Shown: positions 53,506 to 63,699 of the stretch, one piece after another | Numbering within the stretch: the first letter of the stretch is position 1 | Layout of the letters: each line of letters begins with the position of its first letter | Assembly: GCF_026013365.1 (NCBI RefSeq) | Contig: NZ_JAPDOE010000002.1 | Location: 868,001-932,000 of the forward strand | Source: Paenibacillus sp. LS1 | Lineage (GTDB): Bacteria; Bacillota; Bacilli; Paenibacillales; Paenibacillaceae | Length of the DNA stretch: 64,000 bases | Direction: 5' to 3' | The notes under the pieces: generated by a model | Databases searched by the model: none | Seen by the model: the letters and a program-made list of their open reading frames with translations, nothing else | What the model was told of the DNA's origin: nothing | Made by a program: the position numbers and the translations under genes

Positions 53506-54297
53506 TTAAATGGCCTTGTCCAACCAGGAGTCCGGTACGGATTTGTACACGTCAATTGCATCCGCCAATTCGCTGAGCATCTTTTCTGTGCACTTGCCAG
53601 CGCCTTGCCTGATTACCTGTACCTCCACATCCTTTTTGCCCCATTCCTTGTACACTTGCTTCGTTGTCGGGAAATACAGATCGATTTTATTGCCTTTGAT
53701 CGCTGAACCCGTATCTGCAACAATCCCATATCCATAGCCCGGAATATACAAAATCGAACCCATTGGGAACAACTTTGGATCAGCTGCAATCGTGGAAACT
53801 GTTTCTTTATCACGACGTACTTTTACACCGGAATACGTAATTCCGTATTGGGGGTGTTTAGGTCCTTTTCCTGTAGACTCCACACCTGCCGTATATCCTG
53901 TTGCTGTCACCTTCTGTGTGCCCAGCACCTGTTCTGAACGTGGAGCAAGCACAGGCATAGCCGGATCACCCACCTGTTTCTCGGGAACCTCTGGCCTTGG
54001 AATGACCATCGGTTGTGGTGACCATAGTAAAGCCATATACACCATCGTCGTCAGCTGGGCCTCATCACTGTATTGAACGTTGACCTGTTCCGGAAATTCC
54101 TGAATAGGCTTGCTCGAAGTCTCAATAATTGGACCTTCACTGCTACTGTTGTGACTCTCGACATGCAGTACCGCACTTTCCTCTTCAAATGTATACGCAT
54201 CCGCCTGATTCAGGTTAATCATCATCCCGGCGAACATCACACAGCCAACCAGTAAACCCCGTATATGTCTCTTTTGAATTGAGAATTGCTTTTTCAT
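53506..54297 (-). CDS. Secreted 3D-domain protein
   Basis: A 263-residue protein with a signal peptide or anchor ([21 protein letters not shown]) and a Pro/Glu-rich linker. A C-terminal 3D domain starts at about 150: [53 protein letters not shown]. The three Asp of the motif are in ADP, ADTG and IDLYF. Relatives (YuiC, YabE, MltA-like fold) cleave or bind peptidoglycan, often around germination. GGGGGAGG precedes the ATG. Confidence 0.88.
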   Translation of the reverse strand: MKKQFSIQKRHIRGLLVGCVMFAGMMINLNQADAYTFEEESAVLHVESHNSSSEGPIIETSSKPIQEFPEQVNVQYSDEAQLTTMVYMALLWSPQPMVIPRPEVPEKQVGDPAMPVLAPRSEQVLGTQKVTATGYTAGVESTGKGPKHPQYGITYSGVKVRRDKETVSTIAADPKLFPMGSILYIPGYGYGIVADTGSAIKGNKIDLYFPTTKQVYKEWGKKDVEVQVIRQGAGKCTEKMLSELADAIDVYKSVPDSWLDKAI

Positions 54298-54371
54298 TGT
54301 ATAACCTCCCCCTCACTGCAAAGGTTTTCCAAAAAGCAATTAATCTATACTTTTCACAACAAACACGACGA

Positions 54372-54420
54372 AAAAACGCCTGAATAACATTGGTCAATCC
54401 CATGTCATTCAAGCGTTTTT
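54372..54420. terminator. Terminator of thrS
   Basis: AAAAACGCCTGAATAACAT (54372-54390) pairs with ATGTCATTCAAGCGTTTTT (54402-54420), two mismatches; T tracts at both ends. Confidence 0.8.
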
Positions 54421-54473
54421 CTGATTGATCAGCGCAACTTATGCACTGGTTATCTGATAGATCATTTGTTCAT

Positions 54474-56411
54474 TTACACCAAACGTGTTGCAATTTCCTC
54501 TTTCAGTTGAGCGATAATCTCATCAAGCGGTTTCATGCCCAGATCGCCTTCTCCACGCTTACGCACGGATACCGCTTCTGCATTCCGTTCATTCTCACCG
54601 ACAACAAACATATAAGGCATTTTCTCCAGCTGCGCCTCACGGATTTTATATCCAAGCTTCTCATTCCGCAGATCGGCTTCAGCAGAGATTCCCGCACGTT
54701 TCAGCTTCGCTTCCACTTCACGCGCATAATCGTCGAAGTTTCCGGATACCGGAATCACTTTCGCCTGAACCGGAGACAACCACAGCGGGAAAGCTCCTGC
54801 AAAGTTCTCCAGCAAGAATGCTGTGAAACGTTCCATTGTACTAATTACACCGCGGTGAATAACGACTGGACGATGTTTCTGTCCGTCATCTCCCACATAT
54901 TCAAGTTCAAAGCGTTCAGGCAACAGGAAGTCCAGCTGGACAGTAGACAATGTCTCTTCTTTGCCCAGTGCTGTTTTGATCTGTACATCCAGCTTCGGAC
55001 CGTAGAACGCCGCTTCACCTTCAGCTTCATAGAATGGAAGGTCAAGTTCTTCCACAACTTCACGCAGCATGCGTTGAGACATTTCCCACATCTCGTCGTT
55101 CTGGAAGTATTTTTCGGTATCCTTCGGATCGCGATAGGACAGACGGAAACGGTATTCGTTGATACCGAAATCCTTGTACACCGTTTGAATCAACTCGATA
55201 ACACGAGCGAACTCTTCTTTGATCTGATCCGGGCGTGCAAAAATGTGTGAGTCGTTCAGTGTCATTGCACGTACACGGTGCAGACCTGTTAGCGCCCCCG
55301 ACATTTCGTAACGGTGCATCATGCCAAGCTCGGCAATTCGGATTGGCAGATCACGGTAGCTGTGCATGCTGGACTTGTACACCATCATATGGTGAGGACA
55401 GTTCATTGGACGGAGAACGAGTTCCTCGTTATCCATAACCATTTTCGGGAACATATCTTCCTGGTAGTGCTCCCAGTGTCCGGATGTTTTGTACAATTCC
55501 ACGTTACCCAGAACCGGTGTGTATACATGCTGGTATCCAAGACTTTCTTCCAGATCCACAATGTAACGTTCCAGAGTACGGCGCAGCTTCGCACCATTAG
55601 GCAACCAGATTGGCAGGCCTTGTCCGACCAGTTGGGAGAATGTGAACATTTCGAGCTCTTTACCCAGCTTGCGGTGATCCCTTTTGCGAGCTTCTTCAAG
55701 GAAGTGCAAATGCTCGTCCAGCTGTGCTTTTTTCACAAAAGCCGTACCATAGATACGTTGAAGCATTTTGTTTTTGCTATCTCCACGCCAGTAAGCACCC
55801 GCGACATTCATCAGTTTGAACACTTTAATTTTACTAGTCGATGGTACGTGAGGACCACGACACAAGTCGAAGAATTCACCTTGCTCATAAATCGTGATCA
55901 CGCTGTCTTCTGGCAAGTCACGAATCAACTCAAGTTTGTACGGATCGCCTACTTCTTCGAACGTTTTGATCGCGTCCTCGCGGCTAACTTCCTTACGTAC
56001 AATTGGCAAGTTCTCGTTCACAATACGTTCCATTTCCTTCTCGATCTTTTGCAGATCTTCAGGATTGAGCGCTTGTTCAAGATCCATATCATAGTAGAAA
56101 CCATCTTCAATGACAGGGCCAATGCCGAGGCGTACCTCTTGGTTACCATATAAACGTTTCACTGCTTGAGCCATCAAGTGAGCAGTACTATGACGCATCA
56201 CTTCAAGTCCTTCTGGTGAATCCAAAGTGACGATCTCCACCAATGCTCCTTCATGAAGTGTTGTGGACAAGTCCACCACGATGCCATCCAGTTTGCCGGC
56301 TACGGCATTTTTGCGCAATCCGCTGCTAATCGAAGCGGCTACGTCCTCAATGCTGCTGCCATCCGCGTACTCACGTACCGAACCATCCGGTAGTTTAATG
56401 TTAACTGCCAT
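54474..56411 (-). CDS. thrS: Threonyl-tRNA synthetase
   Basis: A 645-residue class II synthetase. The TGS domain is at 1-62, the editing domain at 65-225 with [13 protein letters not shown], and the catalytic core has [12 protein letters not shown] (zinc Cys) and [17 protein letters not shown]. The anticodon domain follows from 540. ATG 56411 follows AGGAGG by 9 bases; an ATG at 56420 is too close. It is controlled by the T-box leader. Confidence 0.97.
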   Translation of the reverse strand: MAVNIKLPDGSVREYADGSSIEDVAASISSGLRKNAVAGKLDGIVVDLSTTLHEGALVEIVTLDSPEGLEVMRHSTAHLMAQAVKRLYGNQEVRLGIGPVIEDGFYYDMDLEQALNPEDLQKIEKEMERIVNENLPIVRKEVSREDAIKTFEEVGDPYKLELIRDLPEDSVITIYEQGEFFDLCRGPHVPSTSKIKVFKLMNVAGAYWRGDSKNKMLQRIYGTAFVKKAQLDEHLHFLEEARKRDHRKLGKELEMFTFSQLVGQGLPIWLPNGAKLRRTLERYIVDLEESLGYQHVYTPVLGNVELYKTSGHWEHYQEDMFPKMVMDNEELVLRPMNCPHHMMVYKSSMHSYRDLPIRIAELGMMHRYEMSGALTGLHRVRAMTLNDSHIFARPDQIKEEFARVIELIQTVYKDFGINEYRFRLSYRDPKDTEKYFQNDEMWEMSQRMLREVVEELDLPFYEAEGEAAFYGPKLDVQIKTALGKEETLSTVQLDFLLPERFELEYVGDDGQKHRPVVIHRGVISTMERFTAFLLENFAGAFPLWLSPVQAKVIPVSGNFDDYAREVEAKLKRAGISAEADLRNEKLGYKIREAQLEKMPYMFVVGENERNAEAVSVRKRGEGDLGMKPLDEIIAQLKEEIATRLV

Positions 56412-56499
56412 TTGTCTCATTCCTCCTGTAAATGTAACCTTCGTGTCCAGATGTTATGGACTGATTATCTATTGCTATTCCAGTCATTATGCAAAGGAA

Positions 56500-56758
56500 C
56501 GCAAAAAACACCCGTCCCGGCAAAGGGACGAGTGATATATACTCGTGGTTCCACCCTAATTCAGCTGATTCATCCATATTCGGAAGTACAGCCCTCATTG
56601 GCATGACGATAACGGGCATGACCCGGCAGATCCTTACTCGCGGATAATCCCCAATAAAGGCGACATTCTAACTCCACTTTCAAAATTGCAGCTACAAAGG
56701 GGTAAACCATACGTGATAACCGGAGGAAATTTCAGCCTAGGTTCCTCTCTCTGCACCG
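56500..56758 (-). ncRNA. T-box leader of thrS
   Basis: The conserved T-box AGGGTGGAACCACGAG is the complement of 56542-56557. It is followed by terminator stem CACTCGTCCC / GGGACGGGTG (56509-56534) and six T. Upstream the Stem I features AGAGAGGAAC and GGCTGAAATTTCCTC are present. The specifier should be a Thr codon: ACG near 56712 and ACC near 56701 are both possible and I cannot decide. Uncharged tRNA-Thr would favour read-through. Confidence 0.9.
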
Positions 56759-56787
56759 ATCTTGCGTGTGGTTGTTGTCTTTGTCAA
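56759..56787 (-). promoter_or_regulatory. Promoter of the thrS leader
   Basis: -35 TTGACA (56782-56787), 17-bp spacer, weak -10 CAAGAT (56759-56764) on the minus strand. Confidence 0.55.
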
Positions 56788-56825
56788 CGCTTTTGGTTCA
56801 ATGGTTCACATGAAAAAATCATGGA

Positions 56826-57770
56826 TCAACAGTTATTATAATTGCCGAGATCACTTGCGTCAAGACCTGTCAACAATCCCGAACGCAGCACTTCACATTC
56901 CGGGCAATGATGACATATTTGCACCTTGTCTTCAAAGATCTGGCATATGGTCGAGATGATCGGCAGATCCGGGGTGCGCGTATGCAGCATGACTTTCTCA
57001 GGAGAGATCGAAATAAGTGTACTTACAATCATATCTTCAATATCCATCTCCAGTTCCAGACCTGGCATCTCTACGACGACCTGTTCATCCTTTTGCACGG
57101 GTAACAGATTAAGTCCCGCATCAAGCACCTGAAATTCATGCATTCCCTTATGAACAAGATGGACTAGAGGTACTTTGGCTTCCTGAAAGAATACAAAATA
57201 TTTTAACAGCCCCATAAACTCTTCATACTGCCGATCCATCCAGAACTCATCCAGCGCATACTCCACTAATTCCTGAAGCTCCTGCTTATATGGACGTATG
57301 CGGAAATTGATAATGCCTTCGAGGTGAAAAAAATGAACATCCTCCAGATCGTGCCTTAGTCCACTAGCCAACGTAGTACGGCGGCGTTCCCGAAGTCCGG
57401 GCTGATCCAGATCACCATTTAATAGTAGAGGCATGCATATCCGATTAACCTTCTCCACCTCATGCTCATCCATGACAGAACACGCCTTGGCGATCATATC
57501 CTCGACCATGTTCCGTTCGTGTGTCTCCATAATGAAGTCCGCGAGTCCAAGGGAGAGCAAATCACTGATCCGGGGAAGCCATTGCTGGAAGTCTTCGTGA
57601 TTCTCATTCCCTCTGCACACCCAGGCTGCTCTTCCATCATTATGTTTGAAGGTGAGCCGAAATCCTCTTTTACTTATATGTAAACCTTTGGTTTTTTCCT
57701 TGACACAACGATAAAATTGATCTGCTTCCTCTTGCCCCGATACATCGGTCCATACAGCGAACAGTTCCAC
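56826..57770 (-). CDS. ytxC: YtxC-like putative sporulation protein
   Basis: A 314-residue soluble protein of the YtxC family, which lies before thrS in Bacillus as well. It is acidic and mostly helical. The C-terminus has CHHCPECEVL, a possible metal site. Function unknown. GTG 57770 was chosen: AAAGGAG lies 8 bases upstream. An in-frame GTG at 57779 is part of that site. Confidence 0.8.
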   Translation of the reverse strand: MELFAVWTDVSGQEEADQFYRCVKEKTKGLHISKRGFRLTFKHNDGRAAWVCRGNENHEDFQQWLPRISDLLSLGLADFIMETHERNMVEDMIAKACSVMDEHEVEKVNRICMPLLLNGDLDQPGLRERRRTTLASGLRHDLEDVHFFHLEGIINFRIRPYKQELQELVEYALDEFWMDRQYEEFMGLLKYFVFFQEAKVPLVHLVHKGMHEFQVLDAGLNLLPVQKDEQVVVEMPGLELEMDIEDMIVSTLISISPEKVMLHTRTPDLPIISTICQIFEDKVQICHHCPECEVLRSGLLTGLDASDLGNYNNC

Positions 57771-57880
57771 AAGAATCACTCCTTTCCTTCCTGTTCAAAG
57801 TATATGGCAAGGCCGATGGGGATATACGAAGCGGATTGATGGAAAGCGTGTCATGATTTCTCAGTATATTATGAAGAGGT

Positions 57881-57918
57881 TTGGAGTTAAGACAAAAATG
57901 TGTTATTATTTTAATAAC
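57881..57918 (+). promoter_or_regulatory. Promoter with palindrome before the 57951 gene
   Basis: -35 TTGGAG (57881-57886), 17-bp spacer, -10 TATTAT (57904-57909). The perfect inverted repeat GTTATTA-TTT-TAATAAC (57902-57918) covers the -10 box. Confidence 0.5.
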
Positions 57919-57950
57919 AGTATGTTTCACGGAAAAGGAGGGAAGCCAAA

Positions 57951-58355
57951 ATGAGACAACAACCTAGAATACTCCACTACACCATTATTATCATTTTGTG
58001 CGTTTTCCAAGCCTTGTGCTTCCCTATTCCGATGCAGTCCGAATCTGCCGTTGGGGTGTCTGTTGACGCAACTTCCAACAAGGAAGTGTTAGTACAAATA
58101 CCCGAATCCCAGCAGAAACCTGTTATTCGCAAATATCCACAAGTTATGTCCAAGCTAATTGCGGTTACGCATAATAAGCCTGTCTTTCTTGTCCTCGCAT
58201 TGTTACTGATGCTGCGAATCCCTACAACGGGTCTGTCCTTTAAACCGTGGTATTGTCTGTTCAAACGCAGATTATTTTTGCTGCCTATTAAGTTTACCAG
58301 CATGTATGTATCCCTCACCCCTACAGCACCAAAATACGTGAACGCTCTTCACTAA
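57951..58355 (+). CDS. Small membrane protein of unknown function
   Basis: A 134-residue basic protein. A hydrophobic N-terminal helix (LHYTIIIILCVFQALCF) may be a signal. A second hydrophobic segment is PVFLVLALLLMLRIP near 83-97, and a third, weaker one near FLLPIKF. I recognise no family. It has an excellent ribosome site (AAGGAGGG, 8 bases) and its own promoter, so it is probably expressed. Confidence 0.6.
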   Translation: MRQQPRILHYTIIIILCVFQALCFPIPMQSESAVGVSVDATSNKEVLVQIPESQQKPVIRKYPQVMSKLIAVTHNKPVFLVLALLLMLRIPTTGLSFKPWYCLFKRRLFLLPIKFTSMYVSLTPTAPKYVNALH

Positions 58356-58648
58356 CCGTTACGACGTATTTACAGGTTGCTTTTGCATGGAGACACCTCT
58401 GTATTTAAGACGGTGTGCTTGTGCATAACTTATAACCCTTTTAGCACACGTTAGATGAACGAATGTTTATGACAGTACCTATTTTTGTTGTACCCACACC
58501 GACAAATTCAAATCATATGGCTGTGTCAGGAATTTCTGGCTCTGTTTACCCGCATCATTTGATGTTCCTTTGAGCAGCAGATTATTCATTTTCGGGAAAT
58601 AAGCCTGTCTTCTGTGGCCAGCCCCTAATCATAAGGAGGCAATAATCC

Positions 58649-59143
58649 ATGGATGTACGCGAAACAGACTTGCCGGGAATCGGCAAAAAATTTCAGATTG
58701 AAACAAGCAGCGGTGATAAAATTGTCATTATTATTCACGATGACGGTCGCCGGGAAATGTACCACTTCGAGTATGATGATCCCGATCAAAGTATCTCGAT
58801 GATTACGCTTGACGATTACGAAGCACGACAGATTGCTGCTATTGTTGGCGGATTGACTTACAAACCGAAGCAGCTCGAAAATATTGAAGTTACGTTTGAC
58901 GACCTCATTATCGAGTGGTACAAAATCGAAGCATCCTTCGGATGTATCGGTAAATCCATCGGTGAATTGGACGTACGTCAAAACTCTGGGGCAACGGTAA
59001 TCGCCGTTGTAGAGAAAAACCACAAAAAACATATCAGCCCAGGTCCGGAGGTAGTTATCAGTGCAGAATCCACGGTCGTAGCCGTTGGCGAACGCAATCA
59101 GCAGAAACTGTTTAAATCCCTCCTCCTGACTGGAAGGGGGTAA
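58649..59143 (+). CDS. khtT: Antiporter regulatory subunit (KhtT-like, RCK_C)
   Basis: A 164-residue cytosolic protein. The N-terminal half ([29 protein letters not shown]) and the C-terminal RCK_C/TrkA_C domain ([21 protein letters not shown] ... [17 protein letters not shown]) match KhtT. In Bacillus, KhtT gates the K+/H+ antiporter KhtU, partly through c-di-AMP. AAGGAGG precedes the ATG. It is four bases upstream of the antiporter gene. Region 58356-58648 held nothing I could name. Confidence 0.9.
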   Translation: MDVRETDLPGIGKKFQIETSSGDKIVIIIHDDGRREMYHFEYDDPDQSISMITLDDYEARQIAAIVGGLTYKPKQLENIEVTFDDLIIEWYKIEASFGCIGKSIGELDVRQNSGATVIAVVEKNHKKHISPGPEVVISAESTVVAVGERNQQKLFKSLLLTGRG

Positions 59144-59147
59144 ATAG

Positions 59148-60386
59148 ATGGATCATCTGATATTCGAAGTAGGTCTGGCCCTTGTGCTCATTGCGGCAGC
59201 CGGCCTTTTATCGGCAAAACTAAGATTTTCGGTCGTTCCATTTTATATTCTGATCGGTATGGCCGTTGGCCCACATGCCATGAAAATCTGGCATCTGGAC
59301 TTCCGTTTCATTGAAAGTCAGCCTTTTATTGATTTTATGGGTCGGATCGGTATTCTGTTCCTTCTCTTCTACCTTGGACTTGAATTCTCGGTAGGTCGTT
59401 TAATTAAATCGGGCCGCTCTATTGCAGTTGGCGGCTCGATCTACATCGGAATTAACTTTACGCTGGGATTATTATTCGGTTTTATGTCCGGCTTCCCGGC
59501 TGCAGAAGCACTCATTATCGCAGGTATAACCACCATCTCTTCCAGTGCCATCGTAGCTAAGGTGCTCGTCGATTTGAAACGAACGGCCAATCCGGAGACA
59601 GAGATGATACTGGGTATCATTATGTTCGAAGATGTATTCCTCGCTGTATATATCTCAATCTTGTCCGGACTTGTGCTTAGTGATTCATCCTCCATCGGAG
59701 GCGTCTTCATGTCCGCTCTCATTGCCCTAGGATTCATGCTTATCGTGATTATCCTTGGACGCAAAGCAACACCGTTACTAAACAAATTGCTTAAAATTCG
59801 ATCGAATGAGCTATTCTCTCTCGTTGTATTCGGAGCCTTGTTCCTGGTAGCCGGTTTCTCTGAAACCATTCATGTTGCCGAAGCGATCGGTGCATTGCTG
59901 GTTGGACTGGTGCTTGCTGAAACAGAACATGCGAAACGGATTGAGCACTTGATTCTGCCGTTCCGTGACTTCTTCGGAGCAATCTTCTTCTTCAGCTTCG
60001 GATTGTCCATTGATCCGTTGTCCCTGGGTGGCGAAGCCGTATGGCTGGCTCTGATTGCAGTTGTTATTACATTGTTCGGTAACTTCCTCGCAGGTATGCT
60101 GGCTGGACGCAGTGCCGGACTATCGCCCAAAGCATCGGCCAATATTGGATTAACCATTGTGTCACGGGGTGAATTCTCCATCATCTTGGCGAACATGGGT
60201 AAGGCCGGTGGACTGTTACCAATGATTCAACCGTTTGCTGCATTGTATGTACTGATTCTGGCCATTCTGGGTCCTTTATTGACCAAAGAGTCCAAACACG
60301 TATTCCGTTTATTGGATAAAATATTCAAGTTCAAAGATACTCGGAAAAAGAAAGAAGAACCGAAGGTTCTGCAGAAAGAAGGATAA
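59148..60386 (+). CDS. khtU: Cation/proton antiporter (KhtU-like, CPA2)
   Basis: A 412-residue membrane protein with about 12 hydrophobic segments and a charged C-terminal tail. FLLFYLGLEFSVGRL and GLTIVSRGEFSIILANMGK are CPA2 signatures. It probably exports K+ in exchange for H+. The AAGGGGG site lies within the end of khtT, so the genes are coupled. Confidence 0.92.
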   Translation: MDHLIFEVGLALVLIAAAGLLSAKLRFSVVPFYILIGMAVGPHAMKIWHLDFRFIESQPFIDFMGRIGILFLLFYLGLEFSVGRLIKSGRSIAVGGSIYIGINFTLGLLFGFMSGFPAAEALIIAGITTISSSAIVAKVLVDLKRTANPETEMILGIIMFEDVFLAVYISILSGLVLSDSSSIGGVFMSALIALGFMLIVIILGRKATPLLNKLLKIRSNELFSLVVFGALFLVAGFSETIHVAEAIGALLVGLVLAETEHAKRIEHLILPFRDFFGAIFFFSFGLSIDPLSLGGEAVWLALIAVVITLFGNFLAGMLAGRSAGLSPKASANIGLTIVSRGEFSIILANMGKAGGLLPMIQPFAALYVLILAILGPLLTKESKHVFRLLDKIFKFKDTRKKKEEPKVLQKEG

Positions 60387-60498
60387 TTCCTATGTCTGTA
60401 CAGAACAGACATACTATCGTACTTCGCGGCTCTACGCCGATCTTTCTGTGATTAACCCAGGGAGAATGGCTCGAAAGCCGCACAAAGGAGGATGACCT

Positions 60499-61404
60499 AT
60501 GAAAGCACCTCTGATATCGGCTAATCCGGTGCCAAACACCGCCAAGACCAGAATATCGTCTACCCGCCGCTGGTTAAACTTGTTGCTTGTGATTGCGGGC
60601 GGAATTCTGGCCTCCGTGGGACTTGAATTGTTCTTACACCCCAATAAAATCATTATTGGAGGCATTACAGGCATTTCCTCACTGTTCGCCCACTGGACCG
60701 AAATGAGGATTGGATTGTTCCTATTTTTATTCAATGTTCCGTTTATATTTCTGTCCTACAAGATTGTGCAGAAGAAATTTGTACTGGTAACTGTTCTAGG
60801 TCTGGTTGTCTTTTCGATCGGTGCCATTGTGCTTCATCCCATGCCGCCACTTGTAGAGCACCCGCTGGCTGCCGCCATGTTTGGCGGATTATGCCTCGGA
60901 CTTGGAATTGGGCTCGTCGTGCGGTATGGTGGGACACTGGATACGCTGGAAATCGGTGATCCGTCTTCCCGTCCACCTGAACGTGTATTTAGCGGGAAAC
61001 GGATGCTTATCGAAAAAATAATCATGCTGCTTAACTTGTTGATACTGACAGCCGCTGGTGTTGTCTTTGGCTGGGACCAAGCGATGTATTCCGTAATCGC
61101 CTATCTTATAGCTTATGAAATGGTGTACATTGCGTTCAGGGGCTTCTCTTCCAAACGCAAAATATGCATTTTGACCACGCAAAGCTCTCAAGTTGAAAAA
61201 GCTGTACGCAAACGGCTGCGCCGTGAACCTGGAACGCTGGAAGCAGCTTCTGACTCAACACAACTCGCTATGGCGGAAGGATGGATCAAACAGATCCCGG
61301 GTGCACTTTATTATGAGGTACACGTGCTGGAGATGATCTGGTTGAAGTCCATTGTGCGTCACATTGATCCACATGCGGGCATTGTAACGAATCCGGAAAA
61401 ATAA
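60499..61404 (+). CDS. YitT-family membrane protein
   Basis: A 301-residue protein with five or six membrane helices (35-205) of the DUF161/YitT family (KIIIGGITGISSLF, GTLDTLEIG). A cytosolic DUF2179 domain follows from about 220 (SSKRKICILTTQSSQVEKAV). Function unknown in the family. AAGGAGG lies 8 bases before the ATG. It follows khtU by 112 bases and may be read with it. Confidence 0.88.
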   Translation: MKAPLISANPVPNTAKTRISSTRRWLNLLLVIAGGILASVGLELFLHPNKIIIGGITGISSLFAHWTEMRIGLFLFLFNVPFIFLSYKIVQKKFVLVTVLGLVVFSIGAIVLHPMPPLVEHPLAAAMFGGLCLGLGIGLVVRYGGTLDTLEIGDPSSRPPERVFSGKRMLIEKIIMLLNLLILTAAGVVFGWDQAMYSVIAYLIAYEMVYIAFRGFSSKRKICILTTQSSQVEKAVRKRLRREPGTLEAASDSTQLAMAEGWIKQIPGALYYEVHVLEMIWLKSIVRHIDPHAGIVTNPEK

Positions 61405-61411
61405 AAAAACT

Positions 61412-61470
61412 AAAACGCTCTCTTCCCCTATGGATGGACAGTATTGTCCAACAAGGTCAGAGAGCGTTTT
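61412..61470. terminator. Bidirectional terminator after the yitT-type gene
   Basis: AAAACGCTCTC (61412-61422) pairs with GAGAGCGTTTT (61460-61470) around an inner palindrome GGACA...TGTCC; T tract on the right, A tract on the left. Confidence 0.85.
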
Positions 61471-61479
61471 TTTCTGTTA

Positions 61480-62493
61480 TTATAGTTCAACGATGGCTTT
61501 GACTACATGTGAATCTGGCAAAAGCCATTGGTCTATTGCCGTAGGTAGCTCATCAAATTCCACTCGGTGTGTGATGTACCCTTCCATGCTTAATTTCTTT
61601 TGACGCAAGGTGGACAGGACATGTTCAAAATCTTCATGGGTTGCGTTCCGACTGCCCAGGATACTCATCTCTCGCTTGTGAAACTCGGGATCATGAAAGG
61701 TAATATCCGCTTTCACTAGCCCTACAAAAATGAGCTGACCACTATGCGCCACATATTGAATGGCCTCATTCATGGAATTCACATTACCTGTTGCGTCAAA
61801 AACAGCCGTAGCATAGTCACCTCCGGTGATTTCAGCCACTTGTTCTACAGTACGTTCATTGGCCTGAACCAGATCATCCGCCCCAGCCCAAGTACGACTG
61901 AGCTCCAGCCTGTCCAGATTACGATCAACGGCAATAACACGTGCCCCCGCCTGTTTGGCGAATGCCATGACACCAAGTCCAATGGGGCCAGCTCCAATCA
62001 CAACCACATGCTCACCAGGCTTGATTCCTGCTCTCCTGACGGCATGGGCACCAATGCTTAATGGTTCTACCATCGCCGTCTCATCCAGCGTCAAACCTTC
62101 TGCTGAGAGCAGATGTGAGACAGGCACGCTGATTCTTTCTCTCATGCCTCCGTCAACGTGCACACCCATGACTTGCATGGACACACAGCAATTGGTTTTT
62201 CCATTGCGACATGCAATACAGTGACCGCAATGCAGATACGGAATAATACTTACCTGATCCCCGGGCTGCAGCCCTGCATCGTTCGGACCGATCTCTTCAA
62301 TAACAGCCGCCAGTTCATGACCGAGTACGCGAGGATAGGTAAAGAACGGCTGATTGCCTTTGTACGCATGCAGATCCGTTCCACAGATACCAATCCGTCG
62401 AATGGCAACCAGTGCCTCACCTTCTGCACGTTCCGGTTGAGGCAGGTCTTGGAGCTTTAAACGGTCTATTTCTTCACATACAATGGCTCTCAT
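61480..62493 (-). CDS. Zinc-dependent sugar/polyol dehydrogenase (MDR family)
   Basis: A 337-residue oxidoreductase. The catalytic zinc site is in GICGTDLHAYKG and GHELAAVIEE. The structural zinc cysteines are in CGHCIACRNGKTNCC. The NAD loop is VIGAGPIGLGVMAFAKQAG. The pattern resembles sorbitol, L-idonate and galactonate-type dehydrogenases; the substrate is unknown. ATGA overlap with the upstream aldo/keto reductase shows a two-gene operon. Confidence 0.9.
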   Translation of the reverse strand: MRAIVCEEIDRLKLQDLPQPERAEGEALVAIRRIGICGTDLHAYKGNQPFFTYPRVLGHELAAVIEEIGPNDAGLQPGDQVSIIPYLHCGHCIACRNGKTNCCVSMQVMGVHVDGGMRERISVPVSHLLSAEGLTLDETAMVEPLSIGAHAVRRAGIKPGEHVVVIGAGPIGLGVMAFAKQAGARVIAVDRNLDRLELSRTWAGADDLVQANERTVEQVAEITGGDYATAVFDATGNVNSMNEAIQYVAHSGQLIFVGLVKADITFHDPEFHKREMSILGSRNATHEDFEHVLSTLRQKKLSMEGYITHRVEFDELPTAIDQWLLPDSHVVKAIVEL

Positions 62494-63467
62494 CGTTGTT
62501 CCCCCTTGGATGCTTCTGATGTCATGTTGTTATGCTCTGTATTATATTCAGGACGTCCGCTTGGCCACGTCTCATTATGCAATGGTGCCAGAATGCGCAA
62601 CACTTCCTCCAGTAGGCCCTGATCTATCGGTTCTTCTACCCACGTTGCGTTATTGACGATATTGCGCTGGTTGGCACTGCTCACCAGTGTTGTGGGAATT
62701 CGTTCATTCGCCGTCGAGAATTGCACGGCCAGCTTGGCAATATCACTGCCTTGTTCTACACAGAAGCGGGCAGCCTTCAGGCAGAGTTGTTTCACCCGTT
62801 CATCTGCCGGATGCCAGGCAGGAGCACCTCGGGTACTTAACAAGCCCATAGAAAGAGGCGAAGCATTAACGAGGCCAACTTCCTTCTTTTCCAACAAAGG
62901 CAACAACGATAACAATGAAGTATCATTCAACGAATAATGACAATATGAGATGATGGCATCCGCATCGATCTGTGGCAGAACCTTCTCGAACAACGGCAAG
63001 GGCAATCCGCATATCCCCGCATGGCGAATAACTCCCTGCTCTTTCAGACGAAGCAATGTCGGAAAGGCCTCTTCGATAATAATCTCTGCTGGTACAAATT
63101 CAATATCATGCAGGAACAGAATATCGATATAGTCTGTATGCAGTCGATCCAAGCTCTCTTGCACACTATTCAGAATCCGCTGACGTGAAAAATCAAACTC
63201 ATTTTCCCCATACCGTCCAGCTTTGGTTGATAAAATATACGAACTGCGTGGCAAGCTGCGAATGCCCTCACCCAGTACAGTCTCCGCCTTCGTCAGTCCG
63301 TAGTATGGTGAAACGTCTATGTATTTCATCCCCGCATCTACGGCCGCATGAACAGTGCGAATCCCTTCGTCCCGGTCAATGTCACGAAATACGGAACCGA
63401 GTGAGGATGCTCCAAAACTCAATACAGGTACGTCCAATTCCGTCTTTCCAAGTATTCTTCTCTTCAT
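62490..63467 (-). CDS. Aldo/keto reductase, L-fucose/D-arabinose dehydrogenase-like
   Basis: A 325-residue barrel oxidoreductase. FGASSLGSVFRDID, the active-site Asp and Tyr in YIDVSPYYG, the Lys in ILSTKAGRYG and the His in FLHDIEF are present. The sequence is like the L-fucose and pyridoxal dehydrogenase group. ATG 63467 begins the family pattern MKRRILGKTEL; a longer frame to 63518 has no ribosome site. It probably acts with the coupled dehydrogenase on the same sugar. Confidence 0.88.
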   Translation of the reverse strand: MKRRILGKTELDVPVLSFGASSLGSVFRDIDRDEGIRTVHAAVDAGMKYIDVSPYYGLTKAETVLGEGIRSLPRSSYILSTKAGRYGENEFDFSRQRILNSVQESLDRLHTDYIDILFLHDIEFVPAEIIIEEAFPTLLRLKEQGVIRHAGICGLPLPLFEKVLPQIDADAIISYCHYSLNDTSLLSLLPLLEKKEVGLVNASPLSMGLLSTRGAPAWHPADERVKQLCLKAARFCVEQGSDIAKLAVQFSTANERIPTTLVSSANQRNIVNNATWVEEPIDQGLLEEVLRILAPLHNETWPSGRPEYNTEHNNMTSEASKGEQR

Positions 63468-63601
63468 CGGTTGGCTTGCCCCTTCCCAGCATGTCTGACT
63501 ACACAAGTTCCTTCTCATTGTAACAGTTCAATTTCAATATAAAATATCGGCAATTGCGTAAGATGTACTGTTTAATGACCTTGATCTGCGGAAAAATCAA
63601 A

Positions 63602-63640
63602 AAGCCCACCGTCTCTCCAAACGGAGTAGTCGGCGGGCTT
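63602..63640 (-). terminator. Terminator of mqnC
   Basis: AAGCCCACCG (63602-63611) pairs with CGGCGGGCTT (63631-63640), one mismatch, with an inner CTCC/GGAG stem; TTTTGATTTTT follows on the minus strand. Confidence 0.85.
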
Positions 63641-63699
63641 GGCTTCATAAACACTCATCTACGATTAGCATTTATAAACGTATTTTCAAATAATTAATA

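Noticed and set aside
55314-56153. A 279-codon open frame antisense to thrS
   Set aside because: No ribosome site and no recognisable protein features; a shadow of a biased highly expressed gene.
58356-58648. A riboswitch (c-di-AMP or other) before khtT
   Set aside because: I found no conserved core of a known class and no terminator hairpin near the start codon.
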